Source: Alishewanella aestuarii B11 (lineage in GTDB: Bacteria; Pseudomonadota; Gammaproteobacteria; Enterobacterales; Alteromonadaceae). Taken from it: a DNA stretch of 64,000 nucleotides. Position numbers and translations under genes: made by a program. Positions 56,923-64,000 of this stretch are shown here, one piece after another. The DNA is taken from positions 1 through 64,000 of the forward strand of contig NZ_ALAB01000004.1 of NCBI RefSeq assembly GCF_000280055.1, read 5' to 3'. Positions within the stretch are counted from its first letter, which is position 1. Every line of letters begins with the position of its first letter. Under the pieces are notes generated by a model, which searched no databases, was not told the origin of the DNA, and saw only the letters and a list, made by a program, of their open reading frames with translations.

Positions 56923-57983
56923 TGTTGGCATTAGAGCAGCTGGCTATCGCTTATGGCCGGCATACCGTAGTAAAAGACATTTCGTTTTCGCTGGCAGAGG
57001 GGCAGATCGGCTGTTTAGTCGGCCCTTCAGGCTGCGGCAAAACCACTATTTTGCGCGCAATTGCCGGCTTTGAAGCGCCGCAGAGCGGACAAATTCGTCT
57101 ACAAGGGCAAACGGTGAGTAGTGCAAACCAGCAGCTGGCGCCCGAGCAACGGAAAATTGGCATGGTGTTTCAGGATTTTGCGCTGTTTCCGCATCTGACC
57201 GTGGCCGACAATATCAGTTTTGGCTTACAGCAGCTCAGTAAGGCCGACAAGGCCGCTAAAGTAAAGCAACTGCTGCAGCTGGTTGGTTTGCCGGATCTGG
57301 GGGAGCGTTATATCCATCAGTTATCCGGTGGCCAGCAACAACGGGTGGCGCTGGCGCGGGCGCTGGCTCCGGAGCCGAAAGTTCTGCTGTTGGATGAGCC
57401 TTTCTCCAGTCTGGATGCTGAGTTTCGTGAAGTGCTGGCGCGCGATATCCGTAAAATTTTAAAACAGCTACAGATTACTGCGGTACTGGTAACCCATGAT
57501 CAGTTTGAAGCCTTTGCCATGGCCGATATGATTGGCGTGATGCAACATGGTCAGCTGCAGCAATGGGCAACGCCGTACGAATTGTACCACCGTCCGGCCA
57601 GCCGCTTTGTCGCCGACTTTGTTGGCCGCGGAGTAATGTTACCGGGCACTATGTTGGATCAGCAACGGGTGGAAACCTGCCTTGGCATCTTCCGTCAGCG
57701 CTATTTGCCGGATGTGCAGGCGGGCGACCAGGTTGATGTCCTGATCCGGCCGGACGATATTGTGCACGATGATGAAAGTGCGATTCAGGCCACTGTTGCC
57801 GATAAGGCCTTTCGTGGCTCACATATCCTGTATACGCTGGCGCTTACTGGTGGCGAATTGGTCTATTGTCTGGCGCTGAGCCATCATAACCATGCTATTG
57901 GTGAGCAGATTGGCATCCGTCTGGATCTGGATCACCTGGTGCTGTTTCCGCGCACTTTAAGCGTGGTTAGTGGTTTAAACTGA
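56922..57983 (+). CDS. fbpC: Fe3+ ABC transporter ATPase
   Basis: A 353-aa ATPase. Walker A GPSGCGKT (about residues 35-42), signature LSGGQQQRVALARA, Walker B VLLLDEPFSSLD, then a regulatory TOBE-like C-terminal domain from about residue 245. It drives ferric iron import through FbpB. Confidence 0.93.
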   Translation: MLALEQLAIAYGRHTVVKDISFSLAEGQIGCLVGPSGCGKTTILRAIAGFEAPQSGQIRLQGQTVSSANQQLAPEQRKIGMVFQDFALFPHLTVADNISFGLQQLSKADKAAKVKQLLQLVGLPDLGERYIHQLSGGQQQRVALARALAPEPKVLLLDEPFSSLDAEFREVLARDIRKILKQLQITAVLVTHDQFEAFAMADMIGVMQHGQLQQWATPYELYHRPASRFVADFVGRGVMLPGTMLDQQRVETCLGIFRQRYLPDVQAGDQVDVLIRPDDIVHDDESAIQATVADKAFRGSHILYTLALTGGELVYCLALSHHNHAIGEQIGIRLDLDHLVLFPRTLSVVSGLN

Positions 57984-58012
57984 AAAAAAGGTGCGCTAAG
58001 CCAAGCCGCACC
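57983..58012 (-). terminator. terminator for the MetX-like gene
   Basis: On the minus strand GGTGCG pairs with CGCACC over an 11-base loop, followed by seven Ts. It lies 45 bases after the stop of the minus-strand gene and touches the fbpC stop. Confidence 0.75.
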
Positions 58013-58056
58013 GCCAGGAAGAAAAATTATCTCAGCATCAAAGTTGCAGCTGAGGG

Positions 58057-59229
58057 TTAGTTCAGAAAAGCTGCGATCTTGGCACTCACCGCCTGAATAT
58101 TAAAGACGCCGTCCAGATGCCCATAGTCACCGGGGATCTCAGCATATTGCACCTGTGCCGCCGGTGGCATCGCAGCGGCACTGTGCTGCGACATCGTCGG
58201 TAGCAGCAACTGGTCGCCGCTGGCTGGCAGGAACAGCGTTTTCGCTTTAACCTGTTGCAGCGCTTGTTGCCAGTTATCACCCATACCAGCACGATACAAT
58301 TGCGAGGCGCGTACCAGATACAGAATATGGTTGGCATCCTGCAGTTTGCTGCGCTCCGCCGCCTGCGTCATCAGCTGCTGCCAGGCTGAAAAGGGAGCAC
58401 GGATATCCTGATGTGGCGCTGCATCACTGGCTGGTGCTGGATAGCGCTGATTAAAAGCTGTGGGATAGAGCGCATCCTGAGTAATATAGGCGACCGCCGT
58501 GGTTAAACCCTGCCGTGGTTGGCCATGCTCATAGTAGTTCCCGTTACGCCAGGCCGGATCCTGCTTAATAGGATAGGCCCAGCGCTCTAAGCGCACTGCG
58601 GCCCAGGCATCCAGATAGGCACTGCCAATCACCGGGATCAGCCGTTCAACCCGCTCCGGATAACGAACCGCCCATTCAATCGCCTGAAAGGAGCCCATCG
58701 AGGCGCCAATAACGGCGTGTAATTTCTGGATCCCCAGGCTGTCTAGCAGCTGGCGCTGTACTTCGACAAAATCGGCAATAGTCACCACCGGGAAACTCAG
58801 CCCCCAGGGTTTGCCCGTGGCGGGGTTAATGGTTGCCGGGCCAGTGGTAATCACATTGGGATCAAACACATTAGCGTTAACGAGGGTATCGACGCTGATT
58901 ACATAAAACTTATTAGTATCAATAGCTTTACCCGGGCCAATAATGGCATCCCAATAACCGGCTACCGCGTCTTCCGGCTGATATTTGCCGGCAGCATGTG
59001 AGGTACCCGAGAAAAAGTGGGTAATCAGGATGGCGTTCGATTTGTCAGCATTCAGCGTGCCGTAAGCCTCCCAGCCAACCCGTACCGGGCTGATCGTTTT
59101 GCCTGACTGGGTGGTAAAGTCGGCGATTTCAAAGGCTTGCTTTTGAACCAGCAGTATTTCGCCATAGCTTAACAGCGGACTTAATAGCAGGAACAGCGCG
59201 GCCAGAACGCGGCACAGTGCAGTCATCAA
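58057..59229 (-). CDS. exported MetX-like alpha/beta hydrolase
   Basis: A 390-aa member of the homoserine acetyltransferase-like alpha/beta hydrolases. The nucleophile Ser177 is in IGASMGSFQAIEWA; acid and His candidates are in ASGDQLLLP and DYGHLDGVFN. Residues 1 to about 23 form a signal peptide (LLLLSPLLSYG), so it should act in the periplasm, where acetyl-CoA is absent. It is therefore unlikely to be methionine-pathway MetX and more likely an esterase or a hydrolase. It lies 9 bases downstream of the GntP permease gene, suggesting a shared pathway. Confidence 0.8.
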   Translation of the reverse strand: MMTALCRVLAALFLLLSPLLSYGEILLVQKQAFEIADFTTQSGKTISPVRVGWEAYGTLNADKSNAILITHFFSGTSHAAGKYQPEDAVAGYWDAIIGPGKAIDTNKFYVISVDTLVNANVFDPNVITTGPATINPATGKPWGLSFPVVTIADFVEVQRQLLDSLGIQKLHAVIGASMGSFQAIEWAVRYPERVERLIPVIGSAYLDAWAAVRLERWAYPIKQDPAWRNGNYYEHGQPRQGLTTAVAYITQDALYPTAFNQRYPAPASDAAPHQDIRAPFSAWQQLMTQAAERSKLQDANHILYLVRASQLYRAGMGDNWQQALQQVKAKTLFLPASGDQLLLPTMSQHSAAAMPPAAQVQYAEIPGDYGHLDGVFNIQAVSAKIAAFLN

Positions 59230-59238
59230 TTTACTCCA

Positions 59239-60540
59239 TTAAAACCATTGAAATAACAGAATCGCCAGCGCAACGCCGAATAGGGGCATCAGCACGCTGA
59301 CTACCGCCACCGGCCAGTAGGCGTTTTGGTGACTCTCGCCACAGATAGCACGGATAGTGGTCACGACATAACCGTTATGCGGCAGGGAATCCAGCGCACC
59401 AGATGAAATCGCCACCACCCGGTGTAATTGCTCGGCATCGACACCGCGATCCAGGTAGGTCGGGGCAATTTCCGGCAGTGCGATAACCTGACCGCCCGAG
59501 GCAGAGCCCGTCAGGCCGGCAATGGCGCTAACCGCAACGGCGGCACCAATTAACTCCGGGCCGGGCAGACGCGTCATATAATCTACCACCTGACTAAAGG
59601 CCGGAGTCAGTTTAGCTACGCCACCAAAGCCGACCACGGCGGCGGTATTACCGATGGCCATTAGCGCACCCAGTACCCCTTCGTTGGTGGCGGCCGCCGG
59701 GTTATGCAAAAAGCGGAAGTTCAGCAAATACAGGCTAACGACGCCGCCCGCCAGTGCAATAATCAGCGCGGCTTGTTGTAAACTGTCATGCAGCAGAAAA
59801 GACGTAACCAAAACCACTAACAGTGGGATCAAGCCAGTCAGCCAGTGCGGCAGCGGTTTATCACTTAATTCCGGATCGGTCGGACGGGCGATAAAATGTT
59901 CGCCCCTGGCAACGGCGCTTTTAATCATCCACATTAAGGCGTAGTAGCCACCGACTGCCATAAAAGCCGCTACCACTAAACTGACTTCCCAGCCGGCGTA
60001 GGGTGTAGTGCCTAAATAGGGAATAGGGATCCAGTTTTGTATCTCCGGTGATCCGGCCGAGGTCATGGTAAAGGTAACTGAGCCAAGCGCCAGTGCCGCC
60101 GGAATAAAGCGTCGTGGCAGATTGGCGCCTTTAAATAAGCTGACTGCCATCGGGTAGGCCGAAAATGCCACCACAAATAAGCTGACGCCACCATAGGTCA
60201 ACACTGCACAGGCCAACACAATGGCCAGTACTGCCCGGGTGTGCCCCAATCGTTTGACAATCGCCAGTGCCACCGCATCGGCAGCGCCAGTATGTTCCAT
60301 CAGTTTGCCGAACAAGGAACCAAGCAGAAACATTAAGAACCAGGCCGCAACAAAGCCAGAAAAGCCTGCCATATAGCCATGCACGAAATCTACCTTGTCG
60401 GCGACTTGCCAGAACGGGATACCATTGGTTAGCGCCACCAACAAGGCACAGAGCGGGGCGGTGATAAATAAATTGAAACCGCGCATGGTCAGCACGATCA
60501 GCAAACCCAGGCCCAGTAGTAAACCGAATAAACTTAACAT
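59239..60540 (-). CDS. GntP-family organic acid permease
   Basis: A 433-aa inner-membrane transporter with about 12-14 helices. Conserved features include GLTGSASGGQVIALP and SGALDSLPHNGYVVTTI, typical of the GntP family, whose members move gluconate, other sugar acids or short hydroxy acids with protons. Start 60540 (MLSLFGLLLG) fits the family; the longer ORF to 60678 overlaps the divergent leader. It forms an operon with the exported hydrolase. Confidence 0.85.
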   Translation of the reverse strand: MLSLFGLLLGLGLLIVLTMRGFNLFITAPLCALLVALTNGIPFWQVADKVDFVHGYMAGFSGFVAAWFLMFLLGSLFGKLMEHTGAADAVALAIVKRLGHTRAVLAIVLACAVLTYGGVSLFVVAFSAYPMAVSLFKGANLPRRFIPAALALGSVTFTMTSAGSPEIQNWIPIPYLGTTPYAGWEVSLVVAAFMAVGGYYALMWMIKSAVARGEHFIARPTDPELSDKPLPHWLTGLIPLLVVLVTSFLLHDSLQQAALIIALAGGVVSLYLLNFRFLHNPAAATNEGVLGALMAIGNTAAVVGFGGVAKLTPAFSQVVDYMTRLPGPELIGAAVAVSAIAGLTGSASGGQVIALPEIAPTYLDRGVDAEQLHRVVAISSGALDSLPHNGYVVTTIRAICGESHQNAYWPVAVVSVLMPLFGVALAILLFQWF

Positions 60541-60568
60541 CGGATAATCCTTGTTCTTGTTTTTTTCT

Positions 60569-60584
60569 AGTCTGATACAGTCTG
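60569..60584. promoter_or_regulatory. AGTCTG direct repeat in the GntP/TonB-receptor interval
   Basis: AGTCTG occurs at 60569-60574 and again at 60579-60584, exactly 10 bp apart. AGTCT is also the half-site of the palindrome at 63692-63707. It may be an operator for the nearby response regulator, but the match is short. Confidence 0.3.
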
Positions 60585-60723
60585 GCGGGGACAGCCATAG
60601 TACTAAGGTACAGGTTAATAATTCAGCAATCGCGGCTACTCTATGAACATAACAAAACCGGAACTGATGTTTCGGCAACTAAAAACCAGACAGCAACACA
60701 TCGACCCAACAGGAGGGCCTGGT

Positions 60724-62967
60724 ATGGCCAACAACAATAAGACGAAAAATCGCGCCGCTTATGCAAGCAATCTTAAACCCAGTATGCTGGCTCTGGCTGT
60801 CAGTAGCTGTTTAGCCTTCCCGGTACTGGCTCAGGACACGGCCAACACCGATGACGAAGCGGTGAAACTGGAGCGGATTGAAGTCACTGCCCGCCGTACC
60901 GTGGAAAACCTGCAAACCGTGCCGGTCGCAGTGACCTCTCTGGGGGAAGAGCAACTGGCACAACGCGGTATAGATAATATTACGTCGGTGCAGCAATACT
61001 CACCAAACACCACCTTACAAGTGTCGCGCGGTACTAACAGCACCCTGACCGCTTATATCCGTGGTATTGGTCAGCAGGACCCACTGTGGGGCTTTGAACC
61101 TGGCGTCGGTATCTATATTGATGACGTGTATCTGGCGCGGCCACAAGGTGCGGCGCTGGATGTGTATGACGTAGAGCGGGTTGAAGTATTACGTGGCCCG
61201 CAGGGTACACTGTATGGCCGTAATACCATTGGTGGTGCGGTGAAATATGTGACTAAGACCTTAACCGGCGATAATCAGTTAGCGCTGCGGGGAACCCTGG
61301 GTAGTTATAACCAGCGTGACGTTAAGATTTCAGGTCAAACTGGTTTGAGTGATACGGTATTTGTCAGCGGTGCTTTCGCCAGCTTTAACCGCGATGGTTT
61401 TGGTAAATTTTTAAACACCGGCGATGAAAACTACAACAAAGATTTAATGTCCGGCCGGCTCAGCCTGCAATGGAATGTCGCCGACAATTTCCGCGTGAAT
61501 CTGGCTGCAGATAAAACGGTTGACGATTCAAATCCACGCGGTGGTTTCCGCTTATTCCCCAGCGCTTTGGCGCCAACGGATACCCGCCCAACCAAGGTGT
61601 ATGATGCGAACATCAGTATGCCGGTAGAAAACAAAGTTGAAACGGAAGGTCAATCATTAACCTTAACCTGGGATGTGAATGACAACTGGACTATCAAGTC
61701 GATCACTGCCAAGCGCGAAGGCGTAACGGATACCAATATCGATTTTGACTCAACCTCTTTCCCTACGCTGGATATCCCGGCTTTCTATGAAGATGAGCAA
61801 ACCTCGCAAGAGTTACAATTCCTGTATACCGGTGAGCGGTTGAAAGTTGCCAGCGGCCTGTACTATTACAGCGGTGAAGCTTGTGGTGCTTTTGGTCAGG
61901 TAGTGTATGGCTTATCGACGACTGTAAATGGTGGCTGTGTCGATACTGACAGTACCGCCTTCTATTCACAGGGTTCATATCAGCTCGATGAGAAATGGTC
62001 TGTGACCTTAGGTGGTCGCTACACCAAAGATGATAAAGATGCATCGGTATACCGTTATGTCTACAGCGGTTATAAGTTCCCACGCCAAACGGGTGGTACG
62101 CCAATTGGTGTACAAACAGACTTTACTGACAGTGCCAGCTTTAGTCATTTCTCACCACGCGCCGGTGTTGAATATCAGCACAGCCGTGATCTTATGTTAT
62201 ACGGTAGCTACACCAACGGCTTTAAGTCTGGTGGTTTTGATATGCGGGCAAATTTAGCTGCGAACCCTGACGCAGATAAGCCATACCAGGAGGAAACCGT
62301 TGATACCTTTGAGCTGGGTATGAAGAGTGAGTGGCTGGATCAACGTTTACGTTTAAATGCCGCATTGTTTATGTCTAAATACGAAGATATGCATGTTACA
62401 GTGCAACGACAAGTTGAGCTGAATGGTTCAGTGACTGTTGGTTCTCAAGTATTAAATGCCGCAAACGCCGATATTAACGGTGCGGAAATTGAAGCCACCT
62501 TTGCCGCGACCCGCGACTTTAATCTTAGCCTAATTATTGGTTATGTCGATGCCAAATTTAATGAGGTAGAATGGTTTAACAATGAGACACAGCAGATAAT
62601 TGATGTTTCTGACTCGTGGTCATTTGCCAATACACCAGAGCTGGCTGCAACCCTGGCAGGTACTTATAGTGTGGCGACCAGTTTTGGTGAGATGGTATTT
62701 ACCGGCAATATGGCGCATCGTGGTGCGACGCAGATTTTTGAAACCCCGTCACTACTGGACTACGGTGGCTACACCTTGTTTAATGCCGGTGTAACCTGGT
62801 ATTCCAACGATGGCCATTGGGATGTGTCGCTGCAAGCGAAGAATATCGGCGATAAACAGGCCCGAATCGCAGGTTACAACTTTGCTGGTGCGTTATTGGA
62901 TAACTCCGTACTGGGTTTCTATATTGACCCACGGACCTTTAGTCTGAGCGTTGGTTACCGTTTTTAA
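60724..62967 (+). CDS. TonB-dependent receptor
   Basis: A 747-aa outer-membrane receptor. A signal peptide spans residues about 15-37 (MLALAVSSCLAFPVLA), then a TonB-box-like ERIEVTARR, a plug domain (VGIYIDDVYLARPQG, VEVLRGPQGTLYGRNTIGGAV), and a barrel ending SVGYRF. AGGAGG at 60711-60716 sets the start at 60724. It is divergent from the GntP permease. The substrate is unknown; the neighbours suggest an organic acid or ester rather than iron. Confidence 0.93.
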   Translation: MANNNKTKNRAAYASNLKPSMLALAVSSCLAFPVLAQDTANTDDEAVKLERIEVTARRTVENLQTVPVAVTSLGEEQLAQRGIDNITSVQQYSPNTTLQVSRGTNSTLTAYIRGIGQQDPLWGFEPGVGIYIDDVYLARPQGAALDVYDVERVEVLRGPQGTLYGRNTIGGAVKYVTKTLTGDNQLALRGTLGSYNQRDVKISGQTGLSDTVFVSGAFASFNRDGFGKFLNTGDENYNKDLMSGRLSLQWNVADNFRVNLAADKTVDDSNPRGGFRLFPSALAPTDTRPTKVYDANISMPVENKVETEGQSLTLTWDVNDNWTIKSITAKREGVTDTNIDFDSTSFPTLDIPAFYEDEQTSQELQFLYTGERLKVASGLYYYSGEACGAFGQVVYGLSTTVNGGCVDTDSTAFYSQGSYQLDEKWSVTLGGRYTKDDKDASVYRYVYSGYKFPRQTGGTPIGVQTDFTDSASFSHFSPRAGVEYQHSRDLMLYGSYTNGFKSGGFDMRANLAANPDADKPYQEETVDTFELGMKSEWLDQRLRLNAALFMSKYEDMHVTVQRQVELNGSVTVGSQVLNAANADINGAEIEATFAATRDFNLSLIIGYVDAKFNEVEWFNNETQQIIDVSDSWSFANTPELAATLAGTYSVATSFGEMVFTGNMAHRGATQIFETPSLLDYGGYTLFNAGVTWYSNDGHWDVSLQAKNIGDKQARIAGYNFAGALLDNSVLGFYIDPRTFSLSVGYRF

Positions 62968-62981
62968 CAAAAAAAACCTTG

Positions 62982-62999
62982 CCGGGGCGTAAGCCCCGG
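62982..62999. terminator. hairpin after the TonB receptor
   Basis: CCGGGGC (62982-62988) pairs with GCCCCGG (62993-62999) over a GTAA loop. There is no T tract on the plus strand, but eight As precede it, so it is at best a weak terminator before the response regulator. Confidence 0.45.
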
Positions 63000-63033
63000 T
63001 TCATTATTGGGTAAAACTCCCAACACGAATTTT

Positions 63034-63681
63034 ATGATTGCCATTATCGCTGATGATCACCCGCTGTTCCGCGTTGCCCTATCACAGGCTTGTGCTGCGA
63101 TTCTGGGTAGCGATGCCTTATTATTACAAGCGCAAACCATGCAACAAGTTTGGCCGCTGTTACGCCAACACCCTGATACTCATCTGATTTTCCTTGATTT
63201 AAAAATGCCTGGCTCTGAAGGTTTTACCGGTTTGACGGCACTGCGCACCGAATATCCGGATGTGCCGGTGGTTATGGTCTCAGCGGAAGAAGATCCGGTG
63301 ATTATTAAACAGGCCCTAACTCTGGGTGCTGGCGCTTATATTCCAAAATCGGCACCCTTGGATGTGTTATCAGAGGCGATTAATGCGGTATTAAATGGCG
63401 ATAGCTGGATCCCTGCCGAGTTATCTGATGATGTCAAAAATGCCCGGCCGCTGATCGATAACGACTTTGCGCAGCGCTTGGAGCAACTCACCCCACAACA
63501 ATTCCGCGTGCTAAAGATGATCGCTGATGGTTTGTTAAACAAACAAATTGCTTATGAGATGCAGGTGCAGGAAACCACGATCAAGCAGCATGTGTCGGCA
63601 ATTTTACGCAAGTTAAACGTCAATAACCGCACTCTAGCCGGTATCCTGTTCGATAAATTGCGCCTGCCAGAGCAGGGGTAG
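63034..63681 (+). CDS. NarL/LuxR-type response regulator
   Basis: A 215-aa response regulator. The receiver domain has the acidic pair ADD at 6-8 and the phosphoacceptor Asp55 in IFLDLKMPG, plus the conserved Lys in YIPKSA. A LuxR/GerE helix-turn-helix spans about residues 150-205 (MIADGLLNKQIAYEMQVQ, TIKQHVSAILRKL). No partner kinase is next to it in this window. Start 63034 begins the receiver; the longer reading from TTG at 63007 is less likely. Likely targets are the neighbouring uptake and CoA-transferase genes. Confidence 0.92.
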   Translation: MIAIIADDHPLFRVALSQACAAILGSDALLLQAQTMQQVWPLLRQHPDTHLIFLDLKMPGSEGFTGLTALRTEYPDVPVVMVSAEEDPVIIKQALTLGAGAYIPKSAPLDVLSEAINAVLNGDSWIPAELSDDVKNARPLIDNDFAQRLEQLTPQQFRVLKMIADGLLNKQIAYEMQVQETTIKQHVSAILRKLNVNNRTLAGILFDKLRLPEQG

Positions 63682-63691
63682 CCTTCTACTG

Positions 63692-63707
63692 TTAGACTTA
63701 AGTCTAA
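63692..63707. promoter_or_regulatory. perfect 16-bp palindrome between regulator and CoA-transferase gene
   Basis: TTAGACTTAAGTCTAA is fully self-complementary and has no T tract after a loop, so it looks like a protein-binding site. It is 75 bases upstream of the CoA-transferase start and 11 bases after the response regulator gene. Confidence 0.6.
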
Positions 63708-63781
63708 TTTTCTGTTTTTGTGCTGGGCAGTCGCCTGGGCGGTGCCTAAAATGGCAACTTTTTCAGCCCGGAGCCCAGAAC

Positions 63782-64000
63782 ATGCAGTTAGAGCGGATCA
63801 GACTTAGCACCCTTCACGATAAAATTATGTCAGCCGAACAGGCGGCGGAATTAATTAGCGACGGTATGACCGTTGGTATGAGCGGGTTTACCCGTGCCGG
63901 TGAAGCTAAAGCGGTACCGGCGGCATTAGCAGCGAGAGCATTGCGCTCGCCATTAAAGATCTCGCTGATGACCGGGGCCTCGCTGGGCAACGATTTAGAT
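63782..64000 (+). CDS. acetyl-CoA hydrolase/CoA-transferase (partial, 5' end)
   Basis: The first 73 codons of a gene cut by the window end. The sequence starts MQLERIRLSTLHDKIMSAEQ and continues with SDGMTVGMSGFTRAGEAKAV, the N-terminal signature of the acetyl-CoA hydrolase/succinyl-CoA:acetate CoA-transferase family. The protein would move CoA between acyl donors and acetate. It lies directly downstream of the response regulator and the palindrome. Which acyl group it prefers cannot be told from this fragment. Confidence 0.8.
   Translation, partial: MQLERIRLSTLHDKIMSAEQAAELISDGMTVGMSGFTRAGEAKAVPAALAARALRSPLKISLMTGASLGNDLD

Noticed and set aside
58057-59229. Naming this gene metX (homoserine O-acetyltransferase)
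   Set aside because: The export signal and the absence of methionine genes nearby argue against the cytosolic methionine role, so no symbol is given.
60643-60723. Longer N terminus of the TonB receptor from 60643
   Set aside because: A strong AGGAGG immediately before 60724 and the position of the signal peptide favour the later start.

Overview
The window looks like chromosomal DNA of a free-living gammaproteobacterium. The conserved blocks (yrbG-kdsD-kdsC-lptCAB-rpoN-hpf-ptsN-rapZ-npr, mlaFEDCB-ibaG-murA, zapG-degQ-degS, rplM-rpsI, petABC-sspAB, ilvY/ilvC) have the order seen in Alteromonadales and Enterobacterales. The abundance of TonB-dependent receptors, a GGDEF-EAL protein, an exported oligopeptidase B and two complete Mrp antiporter operons point to an aquatic, possibly alkali- or salt-tolerant member of the Rheinheimera/Alishewanella/Arsukibacterium/Alkalimonas neighbourhood. 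That placement is inference from gene content; no 16S gene is present. I see no tRNA, rRNA, CRISPR array, prophage or intact insertion sequence.

Layout. 1-900: mutM, bracketed by a perfect 24-bp inverted repeat. 916-4243 (-): a compact three-gene operon of a DUF432-like protein, an MscS-type channel and a small Omp85-like barrel. 4530-5873: mgtE behind a leader hairpin that contains its ribosome binding site. 6030-9965: a coupled operon of a periplasmic PBP-like protein, an outer-membrane barrel and a GGDEF-EAL protein. 10022-14032: a TPP-riboswitch-controlled thiamine salvage operon (TonB receptor, YkoF-like protein, PnuT, kinase-like protein). 14368-16488: a secreted oligopeptidase B. 16758-28397: two convergent Mrp Na+/H+ antiporter operons, one with a fused MrpA-MrpB and one with separate A and B.

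28573-36382 (-) holds the nitrogen-PTS, sigma-54 and LPS-transport block (npr, rapZ, ptsN, hpf, rpoN, lptB, lptA, lptC, kdsC, kdsD, yrbG). Divergent from it, 36659-41206 carries the Mla phospholipid transport operon with ibaG and murA. Then come degS and degQ, zapG, zapE, the L13/S9 ribosomal operon, the cytochrome bc1 operon, sspA/sspB, the divergent ilvY-ilvC pair, mgsA, a DUF2892 protein and an iron ABC transporter (fbpABC) behind a Fur-box-like site.

The last 6 kb (58057-64000) is accessory metabolism: an exported MetX-like alpha/beta hydrolase, a GntP-family permease, a second TonB-dependent receptor, an orphan LuxR-type response regulator, a perfect 16-bp palindrome, and the start of an acetyl-CoA hydrolase/CoA-transferase gene cut by the window edge. 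Together they suggest import and CoA activation of a small carboxylic acid or ester.

The best candidates for less-described biology are the DUF432/MscS/Omp85-like operon, the PBP/barrel/GGDEF-EAL operon, the paired Mrp operons, the mutM-flanking repeat, and the accessory cluster at the right end.
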